A stretch of DNA of 64,000 bases from Pleomorphochaeta sp963678575 (lineage in GTDB: Bacteria > Spirochaetota > Spirochaetia > Sphaerochaetales > Sphaerochaetaceae), in the NCBI GenBank assembly GCA_963678575.2, contig CAXXHV010000001.1, positions 62,001-126,000 on the forward strand. The letters run 5' to 3'. Positions 17,924-27,153 of the stretch are shown one piece after another. The position numbers and the translations under genes are program-made. Within the stretch, counting starts at the first letter, position 1, and each line of letters opens with the position of its first letter. The notes beneath the pieces are model-generated. The model was given only the letters and a program-made list of their open reading frames with translations, did no database searches and was not told where the DNA came from.

Positions 17924-17952
17924 ACTCTAAGCATAAAGCATAAAAAAATCAA
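17924..17952 (-). promoter_or_regulatory. Promoter for a leaderless mRNA (DAHP synthase-PDT fusion)
   Basis: Minus strand TTGATT (17947-17952), 17-base spacer, TAGAGT (17924-17929), then seven bases (all Ts) to the ATG at 17916. Confidence 0.6.
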
Positions 17953-18010
17953 GTAAATTAAATTGAGTTTTCACTTGTTTATCTATTATTTATGTGTTAA
18001 AGACTTAAAT

Positions 18011-18676
18011 ATGGAAAAAAAAGATTGGGATAATTTATTTTTAAGTATGAAAAAAACATTAGAAAGAGAAAATTTTTCTCTCCCTTCCGTTTCATTAATT
18101 GCCGTTGAAACAAATAATAATCCTTTTTGCATATTACTATCAACAATAATTTCTTTAAGAACAAAAGATTCTGTTACATTAAACTCTAGCAGAAATTTAT
18201 TTAAAATAGCAAAAACACCTAAAGAAATTCTTATATTACAAAAAGAAACAATTGAAAATGCAATTTATCCTTGTGCATTTTACAAAAGAAAAACAGAAAA
18301 TATAATTAAAATAAGTGAGATATTATTAAGTAAATATAATTCTAAGGTCCCAAATACTTCTCAATTGTTACTAGAATTACCAGGAGTTGGGATTAAAACT
18401 GCGAACTTAACTTTAAATCTTGGCTTTAATATTGCTGCAATATGTGTTGATTGTCATGTTCATCAAATTGCTAATCGCATGGGATGGATTAAAACCCAGA
18501 CTCCAGAAGAAAGTGAAAAAGAGCTACAAAAAATAATGCCAAAAAAATATTGGATTCCATTAAATGAATTACTTGTATCTTATGGACAAGTAATTTGTAC
18601 CTCAATAAATCCAAAATGTAGTAAATGTAATGAAAATTGGTATTGTCCTAAAATTAATGTAAATAAAACAAGATGA
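18011..18676 (+). CDS. nth: Endonuclease III-like DNA glycosylase
   Basis: About 221 residues from the ATG at 18011. A base-excision repair enzyme that removes oxidised pyrimidines and has AP-lyase activity. The helix-hairpin-helix LPGVGIKTAN (catalytic Lys equivalent in the IKT segment, about 121-130), the catalytic Asp in VDCHVHQIANRMGW near 147, and a C-terminal Cys-X6-Cys-X2-Cys-X5-Cys iron-sulphur cluster motif (CTSINPKCSKCNENWYC) are all intact. The frame extends 16 codons upstream, but that part is not family-like and I prefer MEKKDWDNLF. The stop lies one base from the end of the convergent NIF3-like gene. Confidence 0.93.
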   Translation: MEKKDWDNLFLSMKKTLERENFSLPSVSLIAVETNNNPFCILLSTIISLRTKDSVTLNSSRNLFKIAKTPKEILILQKETIENAIYPCAFYKRKTENIIKISEILLSKYNSKVPNTSQLLLELPGVGIKTANLTLNLGFNIAAICVDCHVHQIANRMGWIKTQTPEESEKELQKIMPKKYWIPLNELLVSYGQVICTSINPKCSKCNENWYCPKINVNKTR

Positions 18677-18677
18677 A

Positions 18678-18989
18678 TTAAATATTCACCATTTGAAGAA
18701 CAGAATATGCCACTACTTCATAAGGAGGAGCTTCTTTCATTGCTTTTATTACATCTTTTATATACTTTTCATCTACTACAAATTCAACCTTATATTCATC
18801 TTCTTTATGAATTTTTCCAACTTCCCCGACAAAAGGAGTATTGTCTTCACTAGCTCTAAATTGACCTAACCCTTTAGTCTGCCAACAACAATAATTATAA
18901 CCGCCAATATTCCCTGCACCGGCTTGTAGAACAGCATTTTTTACAAGTTCTAAATGTGTTGTTGGTATATACACTATTAAGTGATACAT
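18678..18989 (-). CDS. Stand-alone NIF3/YqfO PII-like domain protein
   Basis: 103 residues resembling only the inserted CutA/PII-like domain of YqfO-type NIF3 proteins: IPTTHLELVKNAVLQAGAGNIGGY, then CCWQTKGLGQFRASEDNTPF, VGEVGKIHKEDEYKVEF and EAPPYEVVAYSV. Such short proteins are usually annotated as NGG1-interacting factor or CutA-like; a trimeric PII fold is expected and the ligand or role is not established. A GCGGAGG precedes the ATG but at a long spacing of about 13 bases. Its 5' end is back-to-back with the pth promoter, whose -35 begins two bases away. Confidence 0.75.
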   Translation of the reverse strand: MYHLIVYIPTTHLELVKNAVLQAGAGNIGGYNYCCWQTKGLGQFRASEDNTPFVGEVGKIHKEDEYKVEFVVDEKYIKDVIKAMKEAPPYEVVAYSVLQMVNI

Positions 18990-18990
18990 C

Positions 18991-19019
18991 TTGTAATTTA
19001 AACCTCCGCTTATTATATT
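18991..19019 (+). promoter_or_regulatory. pth promoter, leaderless
   Basis: TTGTAA (18991-18996), 17-base spacer, TATATT (19014-19019), then six bases to the ATG at 19026. No Shine-Dalgarno sequence. Confidence 0.65.
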
Positions 19020-19025
19020 TATTAT

Positions 19026-19541
19026 ATGATAAAATTAATCGTATTTTTAGGCAATCCTGGTAAGCAATATGAAAACACTAGACATAATATTGGATTCATT
19101 TTTTGTGACTATAAGTATAAAAATATTTCTTTTCAAAAGAAATTTAATGCCTTATTTTCAAATTCTTTGGAATACAAATTACTAAAACCTCAGACTTTTA
19201 TGAATAATAGTGGTGAGGCTGTACAAAAAGCTCTTTCTTTCTTTTCCCTAAAGGCCGATGAATTATTAATTATACATGATGATTTAGAGTTAGCTTTTGG
19301 AGAAATTAAAATACAGAAAGGTGGGGGATTAAAAGGACACAATGGATTAAAAAGTATTTCAAATATTTTAAAAAATGATAATTTTTATAGATTAAGATTT
19401 GGAATAGGTAGACCTCAGCATAATAATGTTGCATCCTATGTTCTTTCTAATTTTTCCTCTGATGAAAGTGCTATTCTTCCAATTTATCTTGAAAATACTG
19501 CTAATCAATTAGATGAATTTTTAAAACAATATGACAAATAG
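19026..19541 (+). CDS. pth: Peptidyl-tRNA hydrolase
   Basis: 171 residues, slightly shorter than the usual 185-195. Recycles peptidyl-tRNA released from stalled ribosomes. Family motifs are intact: FLGNPGKQYENTRHNIGF near the N-terminus with the catalytic His in TRHN, KPQTFMNNSGEAV, and HDDLELAFGEIKIQKGGGLKGHNGLKS (quoted in part). The shortening is in the early part after NIGFIFCDY and at the C-terminus. Monocistronic and predicted to be translated from a leaderless mRNA. Confidence 0.95.
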   Translation: MIKLIVFLGNPGKQYENTRHNIGFIFCDYKYKNISFQKKFNALFSNSLEYKLLKPQTFMNNSGEAVQKALSFFSLKADELLIIHDDLELAFGEIKIQKGGGLKGHNGLKSISNILKNDNFYRLRFGIGRPQHNNVASYVLSNFSSDESAILPIYLENTANQLDEFLKQYDK

Positions 19542-19571
19542 AATATAACAATTTAAATTATTGAAAAAAAA

Positions 19572-19587
19572 TGTCAACCGGTTAACA
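19572..19587. promoter_or_regulatory. LacI-type operator-like palindrome upstream of the GH13 gene
   Basis: TGTCAACCGGTTAACA is a 16-bp palindrome (one asymmetric pair) with a central CCGG, the form seen in LacI/MalR-family operators of carbohydrate genes. It lies 90 bases before the GH13 start, between pth and that gene. No LacI-type regulator is encoded in the window, so the assignment rests on symmetry and context. Confidence 0.5.
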
Positions 19588-19676
19588 AAATTTTCAAATA
19601 AGATTAATTAATTACTCTTATATTATTTAACTAGGCAAAAAAAATATGCTATACTTCATTGTATTCAGGAGGCTTT

Positions 19677-22600
19677 ATGACAGCAAAAGATTTTCGCATA
19701 TCTAATATTGTTAGATCTCAAATAAAAGATTATTCTATTTATTTTAAAACAGACAATCCTATTTCATCTTATTATAAACAATCTCAAGATTTATCATATA
19801 AATATAATAAAAATATAATAAACTCCGATTATATAAGTGCTTCAAAGTTAAATACATGTGCGATATTACATTGTTTATATCAAAATTTAATTAGCCAGTA
19901 TTTACAAGATAACAATAATGATTTCTTTTCTAGAATAACTCCCCTTGTTACAAAAAATAAATCTGTTAATGAAGTACTAGCATTCTATGCTAAAGAATTC
20001 CCATCACCTCTTATTGCTTCTCAAGAATTATCTATAGAACAATTCACCGAAGAAACAGCAAGAGGTTTTTTTACTCATCGAGTCATGACTCATAATCCTG
20101 CTCTAATGAAAGCAATAAAACCTTTAATATATAGAGAAGAATTAAAATTCCCACCAGCTTCAAAAGCTCTTTCAGCTATCATGGGAGAATTCTCTAATAA
20201 TAAGGCATACGGAAGTGAAGATGATTTATTTACATTTTTGTTAACACCATCTATTTTGCATCCAGATTCATTAATAAACCAAATAAATTTCATTCTTGAA
20301 GAATGGGCTGATTTATTATCAGATGAAATAAAAATAAATTTATTAAAAGCAATCGATTTAGAAAAAGAAGAAAACAAACCCGTTTTTTTCGATAATAATG
20401 GTGGGGGCGGAAAAAGTACAACTTATATTCCAGACTATTCTTCTTTTGAAATAGAATATGAAGCCTTTAGTGACGATAGGAATTGGATGCCAAATGTGGT
20501 AATGATTGCAAAAAGTACTCTTGTTTGGTTAGACCAATTATCTAAATACTATAACAGACCTATTAATAGTTTAGATCAAATACCTGATGAAGAGTTGGAT
20601 AATTTAAAAAACAGAGGCTTTACTGCATTGTGGTTAATAGGCCTTTGGCAAAGAAGTGACGCTAGTAAAAAAATTAAAAATCTTTGTGGAAATCAAGAAG
20701 CAGAAGCTTCTGCATATTCTTTAAAGAACAATCAAATATCCGAAAGTATTGGGGGCTGGCAAGCTCTTAATAATTTAAAAGAAAGGTGTGATATCAGAGG
20801 AATTAGATTAGCCTCAGACATGGTTCCAAATCATACTGGAATAGATAGCGATTGGGTTATAAATAATCCTGAATTATTTATCCAACAAGATTATCCCCCA
20901 TTCCCTTCTTACACATATGAAGGTCCCGATTTATCAACAAATCCAAATGTAGAGTTAAAAATAGAAGATCACTATTATAATCAAAGTGATGCAGCGGTAA
21001 CCTTTAGAAGAAGAGATAAAAACACAAATCAAACAAGTTATATCTTTCATGGAAATGATGGAACTTCAATGCCCTGGAATGATACTGCACAATTAGATTA
21101 CCTTAACCCATTAACAAGAGAAGCTGTTTTTCAAGAAATAAGACATGTTGCCCTTAATTTTTCAATTATAAGATTTGATGCTGCAATGACTCTTGCAAAA
21201 AAACATATACAAAGACTTTGGTATCCAAAACTTGGACATGGTGGAGATATTGCCGGTAGAACAATTTATAGTATGAGTGATGAAGAATTTAACAACAAAA
21301 TTCCAAAAGAATTTTGGAGAGAAGTTGTTGATAGAATGGCTGAAGAATTACCCGATACTCTATTATTAGCTGAAGCTTTTTGGATGATGGAGGGATATTT
21401 TGTAAGAACACTCGGAATGCACCGCGTATATAACAGTGCTTTTATGAATATGTTAAAAAATCAAGAAAATAATAAATATATTGAATCAATAAAAACAACT
21501 TTATCTTTTGATCCTGAAATATTAAAACGTTATGTTAATTTTATGAGTAATCCAGATGAAGAAACTGCTATTGGACAATTTGGTGATGGCGATAAATATT
21601 TTGGAGTTTGTACCCTTTTATCAACCATGCCAGGGTTACCAATGTTTGGACATGGTCAAATAGAAGGGTTTAAAGAAAAATATGGAATGGAATATAAAAA
21701 AGCATATTGGGATGAATGGCCAAATGAATGGTTAATTAACGCTCACTATAAAAAAATATTCCCTCTTCTAAAAAAGCGATACCTATTTAGTGGGGTTGAA
21801 TACTTTAATATTTATGATTTAATTGAATATGGTAATAGAAAAAAAGCTGTATTCTGCTATTCTAATGGAACAGAAAATGAAAAAACACTAGTTTTTTATA
21901 ATAATCAATACGATAGTGTTGAAGGTAACATTAAGCTATCAGCACCTAAGCTTGATAAAAGCACAAATAAAAAAATTGTTTCAAATATTGCTGAAAATTT
22001 AAATTTATCATTAAGTGGTAAAACCTTTTTAATATATAAAAATTTTAACGATGGCTTAACATATTTAATTCCATCATTAAAAATATATGACGAGGGATTC
22101 TGGATACATTTAAATGGATATGAAACAAAAGTATTACTTGATATAAGAGAAGTTGAAGATATTGATGGTGCTTATGGTAAATTATATTCTCGTCTCTCTA
22201 ATTCTGGAGTTGAAGATATTAACTTAGAAATAAATGCAATGAGATTAAGTCCTATTTTTAAAGCGATGGATAATTTAAGATCTCCGTTTTTCTTAAAAAC
22301 ATTAGATAATATTTGTAAAGGTTCTTCTACAGTAGCACTTAATAAAAAATTGATTTTACAAATAGTTCAACTTTATTCTTATCTTCCAGCAGCATATTCT
22401 GCATTAAGTGAAGTAGAAAAAACATATCTATCAAACAAACCAAGAGCTCTTGACCAAAAAATTATGTTAGATGTTTTTGATAATTTTTCAAGATTATTCA
22501 AAAACAATGTTATTTTATCTAATACTTCATTTATTATGGATGAACTACCAATAATAATTTCTGCTAGCTTATTTATTTATCCTTTTCTAGAAAAAGATAC

Positions 22601-23003
22601 TTCCTTTGATAAAATTAATAAACTGTGTAATAAATTGCTCCTTCATTATTTTTATAAAGAGGCATTCTCTAAATTAGAAATAAATAAAGAAGAAATCAAT
22701 CATATTATTGAAGGAATTTCAATTTACTTAGAAAGTTTTAAACTTCTTGAAAATAATAATAAATTAAGTTTTAAAGTTTTATTTGATAAGCCTTTTATAA
22801 AAAAATATATATTATGTAACGATTATAATAATGTTACTTGGTATAAAAAAGAAGCATTACAAGAATTAATTGTTTTAAGTGCTTTATCAAAAGCTGTTTT
22901 TGAAAAAGAGCCATTTGATGTACAATTATATATATCAAAATTATTAAAAGCCGAAGAAATCTCAGAATATAAATTAGAAAAATTTTTAAAGAATGTAGAT
23001 TAA
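19677..23003 (+). CDS. Very large GH13 (alpha-amylase superfamily) protein
   Basis: 1108 residues from the ATG at 19677, which follows a strong AGGAGG. The central part is a GH13 barrel: region I DMVPNHTG near residue 380, region II IRFDAAMTL near 497 (nucleophile Asp), region III LLLAEAFW near 561 (acid/base Glu). Region IV reads SNPDEETA near 623, i.e. the usual His of NHD is Pro, while the Asp is kept. There is no signal peptide, so it is probably cytoplasmic and acts on stored or imported alpha-glucan or a glucose donor. The first 230 residues, ending in a glycine-rich NNGGGGKST, and the last 350 helical residues match no domain I know. Specificity cannot be told. A LacI-type palindrome upstream suggests sugar control. 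Confidence 0.82.
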   Translation: MTAKDFRISNIVRSQIKDYSIYFKTDNPISSYYKQSQDLSYKYNKNIINSDYISASKLNTCAILHCLYQNLISQYLQDNNNDFFSRITPLVTKNKSVNEVLAFYAKEFPSPLIASQELSIEQFTEETARGFFTHRVMTHNPALMKAIKPLIYREELKFPPASKALSAIMGEFSNNKAYGSEDDLFTFLLTPSILHPDSLINQINFILEEWADLLSDEIKINLLKAIDLEKEENKPVFFDNNGGGGKSTTYIPDYSSFEIEYEAFSDDRNWMPNVVMIAKSTLVWLDQLSKYYNRPINSLDQIPDEELDNLKNRGFTALWLIGLWQRSDASKKIKNLCGNQEAEASAYSLKNNQISESIGGWQALNNLKERCDIRGIRLASDMVPNHTGIDSDWVINNPELFIQQDYPPFPSYTYEGPDLSTNPNVELKIEDHYYNQSDAAVTFRRRDKNTNQTSYIFHGNDGTSMPWNDTAQLDYLNPLTREAVFQEIRHVALNFSIIRFDAAMTLAKKHIQRLWYPKLGHGGDIAGRTIYSMSDEEFNNKIPKEFWREVVDRMAEELPDTLLLAEAFWMMEGYFVRTLGMHRVYNSAFMNMLKNQENNKYIESIKTTLSFDPEILKRYVNFMSNPDEETAIGQFGDGDKYFGVCTLLSTMPGLPMFGHGQIEGFKEKYGMEYKKAYWDEWPNEWLINAHYKKIFPLLKKRYLFSGVEYFNIYDLIEYGNRKKAVFCYSNGTENEKTLVFYNNQYDSVEGNIKLSAPKLDKSTNKKIVSNIAENLNLSLSGKTFLIYKNFNDGLTYLIPSLKIYDEGFWIHLNGYETKVLLDIREVEDIDGAYGKLYSRLSNSGVEDINLEINAMRLSPIFKAMDNLRSPFFLKTLDNICKGSSTVALNKKLILQIVQLYSYLPAAYSALSEVEKTYLSNKPRALDQKIMLDVFDNFSRLFKNNVILSNTSFIMDELPIIISASLFIYPFLEKDTSFDKINKLCNKLLLHYFYKEAFSKLEINKEEINHIIEGISIYLESFKLLENNNKLSFKVLFDKPFIKKYILCNDYNNVTWYKKEALQELIVLSALSKAVFEKEPFDVQLYISKLLKAEEISEYKLEKFLKNVD

Positions 23004-23007
23004 CAAA

Positions 23008-23037
23008 AAAAGGAGAGAAAAACTCTCCTTTTTTTAT
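23008..23037 (+). terminator. GH13 gene terminator
   Basis: AGGAGAG (23011-23017), loop of five As, CTCTCCT (23023-23029), then a run of Ts. Confidence 0.88.
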
Positions 23038-23178
23038 CTTTTTAAAATAAACTAAATATTTTCAAAAATAAATACATTACTAGTAATTACAATATTATAT
23101 ACAAATAGCAATTACTAAAAATACAAAATTTCGCTTTTTATTAAACCTTAAATAATAAACTCTATATAGCATATTTAA

Positions 23179-23207
23179 TTGACTTGTATTGAATGTTAAT
23201 GTAATCT
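23179..23207 (+). promoter_or_regulatory. Symporter promoter, leaderless
   Basis: TTGACT (23179-23184), 17-base spacer, TAATCT (23202-23207), then six bases to the ATG at 23214. Confidence 0.7.
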
Positions 23208-23213
23208 AATTAT

Positions 23214-24482
23214 ATGAAAACTTGGATTACATATTTAGTTGCAACCTTTTTAGGTTTAGCAACAACTTTACTTTTAGGTCAATTTGATACCTATATTTTA
23301 TTTATTCAATCGTTTTCCTCTTTTATAATTCAATTTGGAGGATTTATTCTATTCCCAATAGTATTAATTACTTTTACTTCTGGGATAGCCTCTTTGAGAA
23401 AAGATAAAATGGGAGGAAGATTATTTGCTTCAACTTTTGTTTGGACAATTCTTTCTTCTCTCTTGTTATCCCTTTTGGGTATTTTTCTATTTTCAATATT
23501 TCCTATCTCATTTCCTGCTTCATCTAGTGCTGGTGCAGGGACAAGTGCTGTTATAAAATATATTGAAACTTCAATTTCTGTAGTTAAAGATGCGTTTTCT
23601 CCGGTTAATCCATTTTATACTTTAGCCGCTTCACAAAACCTTCTAGCTCCAATTGTCTTAATCGCTTTTTTATTTGGATATTTTCTTAAACCATCTAGTG
23701 ATGTATTAAGACCTGCTTATGTAACAGTTAACTCATTTAGTGAAGTTATGTTTAAATTAAGTAGAGCGTATACATTATTTGGATTTGCTTTTGTATATAT
23801 TGCTTCAGCATCCTTTTTTGCAGTATTGCAAGATGAAGCGACAATATTTGTTGCTCCTTCTTTTGTTTTAGCTCTGATAATACTTTCTTTAACAGCAATA
23901 CTATTAATTCTACCATTATTCTTTGCACTCACAACAGGATTTAAAGAAAATCCTTATAAAATTATTTATAGATCTTTAGCTGCTTTATTAGCTGGTTTAT
24001 TTTCAGCAAATATCTTTTTTGCTACACCAATAAATTTTTCTTTATCAAGAATGAATCTAGGCGTTCAAAAAAGAGTTTCTTCAACCTCTATATCAATTAC
24101 AACAATTGTATCACGAGGTGGGAGCTCTATGATTGCTTCCTTTACAATTGCTTCCCTTATTTATGCAACAACAGGAAACCTTCCTAGTTTATCTTTATCT
24201 TTATTTATTGCCTTATGTTCAACATTTATTTCTTTCTTTAGTAGTTTCTTTTTAGGCTTTGAAGTATTTTTTATCACTTATTTTACATTAAAATTGCTAT
24301 CCATTGATTTAAAAACTGCAGAAATGTCTCTTGTTGGAATTTTGCCTCTACTTTGTGGATTAGGAACAATGATTGATGTTCTAATAGGATCTTTTACTTC
24401 AGCTACCACAAACATTTGGATTTTACAAAAAGAAAAAGGCTTATCCCAATTAGTAAATGTACCATATGAAAATATGCTCTAA
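23214..24482 (+). CDS. Divergent dicarboxylate/amino acid:cation symporter (SDF family)
   Basis: 422 residues with eight or more membrane segments. The N-terminal FGGFILFPIVLITFTSGIASLRK resembles the SDF/DAACS motif preceding the first re-entrant region, and the Ser-rich VSRGGSSMIASFTIASLIYATTG and GTMIDVLIGSFTSATTNIW occupy the positions of the substrate-binding hairpin and final helices. The classic NMDGT motif is not present, so the substrate is uncertain (glutamate, succinate or another small acid). Inner-membrane transporter. Followed by a stem-loop and then a second membrane protein on the same strand. Confidence 0.78.
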   Translation: MKTWITYLVATFLGLATTLLLGQFDTYILFIQSFSSFIIQFGGFILFPIVLITFTSGIASLRKDKMGGRLFASTFVWTILSSLLLSLLGIFLFSIFPISFPASSSAGAGTSAVIKYIETSISVVKDAFSPVNPFYTLAASQNLLAPIVLIAFLFGYFLKPSSDVLRPAYVTVNSFSEVMFKLSRAYTLFGFAFVYIASASFFAVLQDEATIFVAPSFVLALIILSLTAILLILPLFFALTTGFKENPYKIIYRSLAALLAGLFSANIFFATPINFSLSRMNLGVQKRVSSTSISITTIVSRGGSSMIASFTIASLIYATTGNLPSLSLSLFIALCSTFISFFSSFFLGFEVFFITYFTLKLLSIDLKTAEMSLVGILPLLCGLGTMIDVLIGSFTSATTNIWILQKEKGLSQLVNVPYENML

Positions 24483-24501
24483 ATTCTAGAAATAGAAAAA
24501 T

Positions 24502-24539
24502 AAGGACTCTTTGTATTTTTTACAGAGAAGTCCTTTTAT
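24502..24539 (+). terminator. Stem-loop after the symporter gene
   Basis: AAGGACT (24502-24508) pairs with AGTCCTT (24529-24535), followed by a short T-rich tract. It lies immediately before the next gene and could be a partial terminator or attenuator. Confidence 0.6.
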
Positions 24540-24561
24540 TATAAAAATAATAGAGGAATTT

Positions 24562-25329
24562 ATGAAAAAAAAATATCAATATTTACTTGTAATAATTCAA
24601 AGTATTATTTCATTATTTTTTATAAGTCTAATTATTTTTTCTACAATTGAAGCTTTAAGATTTAATAAGAATCTTTCAAGTATTCATTCAATTTTTATTT
24701 CGAATATTATACAACTAATCGTTTATGAATATTTAGCTATACAATTATGCCAAATGAGTGAGCCCAGAAAATGGGGAGATTCACCTCTTTTTCATTATGT
24801 CTTATTAGCATTATCCATTGATGGAATAACAATATTACCAAGCTTTCAAGAATTAACAAATATTACTTTGATTTCTCCTATTATTGTTGGAAAAATACAT
24901 ATTTTCTCATTAATCTCTTCTCTTTTATTCTTAATTCTTTGTGGACTTAATCAAAAAAAGGCAAATATAAAAGGATATAACCAAAATGTTTTATTTACAT
25001 TAAGTTTATCTTTAGTAATTAGTTCATTTATTAAAATTAATAGTCCAACTATTTCTAATCATTTAAAAATGATAACACTTACACCTTTATTTAAAAGCTT
25101 CTATTTTTTCCTTTCTTTTTTTGCAATTTTAAGTTTTCTTCCCTCATATTTAAAAGATAAAACATCTCATAATAAACTTAAAACTTATTCATATTGTTTT
25201 TTTATATTATCAATAGCAATTTTAAAAAGCTCTCTTTCTTTACATTATCTTTTAATTATCTTTTTATTATTTATACTAATAACTAGTTCCATCACGTTAA
25301 TTATAAATATGAAGTCTTATTCAATATAA
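24562..25329 (+). CDS. Hypothetical integral membrane protein
   Basis: 255 residues from the ATG at 24562, which follows AGAGGAAT at proper spacing; a longer frame upstream has no supporting start. Seven or eight hydrophobic segments alternate with short Lys-rich loops; no conserved charged motif, signal peptidase site or transporter signature is recognisable. Located directly behind the SDF-type symporter on the same strand, perhaps cotranscribed by read-through of the intervening stem-loop. Function unknown. Confidence 0.65.
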   Translation: MKKKYQYLLVIIQSIISLFFISLIIFSTIEALRFNKNLSSIHSIFISNIIQLIVYEYLAIQLCQMSEPRKWGDSPLFHYVLLALSIDGITILPSFQELTNITLISPIIVGKIHIFSLISSLLFLILCGLNQKKANIKGYNQNVLFTLSLSLVISSFIKINSPTISNHLKMITLTPLFKSFYFFLSFFAILSFLPSYLKDKTSHNKLKTYSYCFFILSIAILKSSLSLHYLLIIFLLFILITSSITLIINMKSYSI

Positions 25330-25330
25330 A

Positions 25331-25360
25331 AAGAGAGAATGATAAACATTCTCTCTTACT
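25331..25360. terminator. Bidirectional terminator between the membrane protein and gpmI
   Basis: AGAGAGAATG (25332-25341) and CATTCTCTCT (25347-25356) form a 10-bp stem with a five-base loop. The flanks are only moderately T/A-rich. It serves two convergent genes. Confidence 0.7.
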
Positions 25361-25380
25361 TATTTCTTATTATATATTTA

Positions 25381-27027
25381 TTATTTTAAACTGATAATTG
25401 ATTTATCATAATCTTTTGGTGCATCAAATCCTAAGAAGTTCATTAAAGTTGCAGGTATTGAACTAATACCCAAATTTTCATTTAACTTTAACTCATATTC
25501 ACCATTATATTTTGGATCATAAATAATACAAGGAACAGGGTTTAAAGAGTGTGAAGTCTTTGCATTTGGCTCTCCAGAATCTTTATATTTAACATCCCCA
25601 TTTTTAGCATGTTCAAACATGTCATCTGCATTACCATGGTCTGCAGTTATTACTAAAACACCACCCTTTTCTTCAATAGCTTTTTTTATTCTTCCAATTT
25701 GAAGATCCATTGCTTCCATAGAACAAATAACAGCTTCATAAATACCAGTATGTCCAACCATATCTCCATTAGGGAAATTTAATTTAATAAGATCCCAAGA
25801 ACCTTCATTTATTTCTTTTATTACTCTATCTGCAATATCTGCACATTTCATCCAAGGTCTTTGTTCAAAAGGAAGAATATCAGATAAAATTTCAACATAT
25901 TCTTCTAAATTTTCATCAAATTTACCAGATTTATTACCATTAAAGAAATATGTAATATGCCCAAATTTTTGTGTTTCAGAAATAGAAAATTGTTTTACTT
26001 TTGAAGCACATAAATATTCAGCCATAGTTTTATCAATTGATGGAGGAGAAACTAAATATTGAGCAGGAACATGTAAATCACCATCATATTCCATCATTCC
26101 AGCATATTCTACCTTAGGGTATCTTTTTCTATCAAATTCTGTTAATTCTTTAGCTTCAAAAGCTTTTGTTATTTCTAAAGCTCTATCTCCTCTAAAGTTA
26201 AATAAAATTACACTATCATTATCTTCAATAGTACCAACAGGTTTGTTATCTTTTCCAACAACAAAAGGAGGTAAATCTTGGTCTATAGCACCTGTTTCTT
26301 CTCTTAAGGTTTCAATTGCTTGGTGAGCAGACTCAAACATTCTCCCTTCACCTAAAACATGTGTCTCCCAACCTTTTTTAACCATATCCCAGTTAGCATT
26401 ATATCTATCCATGGTTATTACCATTCTTCCACCACCAGAGGCAATTCTAGCATCAAATTTATCATCTGATAACTCTAATAAAAAAGCTTCAAATGGATCG
26501 AAATAATCCAAAGCACTTTTTTCTCCAACATCTCTACCATCTAATAAAGCATGAATTCTTACCTTAGAAACGCCATCTGCTTTTGCTTGTAAAACCATAG
26601 CTTTCAAATTATTAATATGAGAGTGAACATTACCATCTGATAATAATCCAATAAAATGAAGTGTGGAATTATTTGTTTTTGCATTGTTAATTAATTTTGT
26701 CCAAGTATCACCAGTAAACATAGCTTTTGAAGAAATAGATTTTGCAACTAATTTTGCACCTTGAGCAAAAACTCTTCCACAACCCATTGCATTATGTCCA
26801 ACTTCACTATTACCCATATCATCATCTGATGGTAAACCAACAGCTGTTCCATGTGCTTTTAATTTTGTCCAAGGACTGTTTTTATATAATTTATTTAAAG
26901 TTTCTGTATGAGCAGATGCAACAGCATCGCCTTCACGGTATTTACCAAATCCTACGCCGTCCATTATAACAAGAACGACAGGTCCTTTTCGACTTATCTT
27001 TCCATTTTTGTTTAAAGCATTGACCAT
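25381..27027 (-). CDS. gpmI: 2,3-bisphosphoglycerate-independent phosphoglycerate mutase
   Basis: 548 residues. Interconverts 3- and 2-phosphoglycerate in glycolysis using two Mn2+ ions and a phosphoserine intermediate. The alkaline-phosphatase-fold signatures are seen: VLVIMDGVGFG near residue 20 (metal Asp), the catalytic Ser in DDMGNSEVGHNAMGCG near 75, HALLDGRDVGEKSA, NFRGDRALEITKAF, and C-terminal metal ligands in VVNAEADM-like position as GGVLVITADHGNADDMF. AGGAG precedes the ATG. Monocistronic between aminopeptidase P and a convergent membrane protein gene. Confidence 0.96.
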   Translation of the reverse strand: MVNALNKNGKISRKGPVVLVIMDGVGFGKYREGDAVASAHTETLNKLYKNSPWTKLKAHGTAVGLPSDDDMGNSEVGHNAMGCGRVFAQGAKLVAKSISSKAMFTGDTWTKLINNAKTNNSTLHFIGLLSDGNVHSHINNLKAMVLQAKADGVSKVRIHALLDGRDVGEKSALDYFDPFEAFLLELSDDKFDARIASGGGRMVITMDRYNANWDMVKKGWETHVLGEGRMFESAHQAIETLREETGAIDQDLPPFVVGKDNKPVGTIEDNDSVILFNFRGDRALEITKAFEAKELTEFDRKRYPKVEYAGMMEYDGDLHVPAQYLVSPPSIDKTMAEYLCASKVKQFSISETQKFGHITYFFNGNKSGKFDENLEEYVEILSDILPFEQRPWMKCADIADRVIKEINEGSWDLIKLNFPNGDMVGHTGIYEAVICSMEAMDLQIGRIKKAIEEKGGVLVITADHGNADDMFEHAKNGDVKYKDSGEPNAKTSHSLNPVPCIIYDPKYNGEYELKLNENLGISSIPATLMNFLGFDAPKDYDKSIISLK

Positions 27028-27153
27028 TTAGTATTCTCCTAATTTTATTATTGATAATTATTTATTCAATTCTTATATCAAGATTACTACAATAAAGTAT
27101 CTTTAGTAAAGCTATAAGAATTATACGCTTTCAAAATTTTATAACATAAAATT

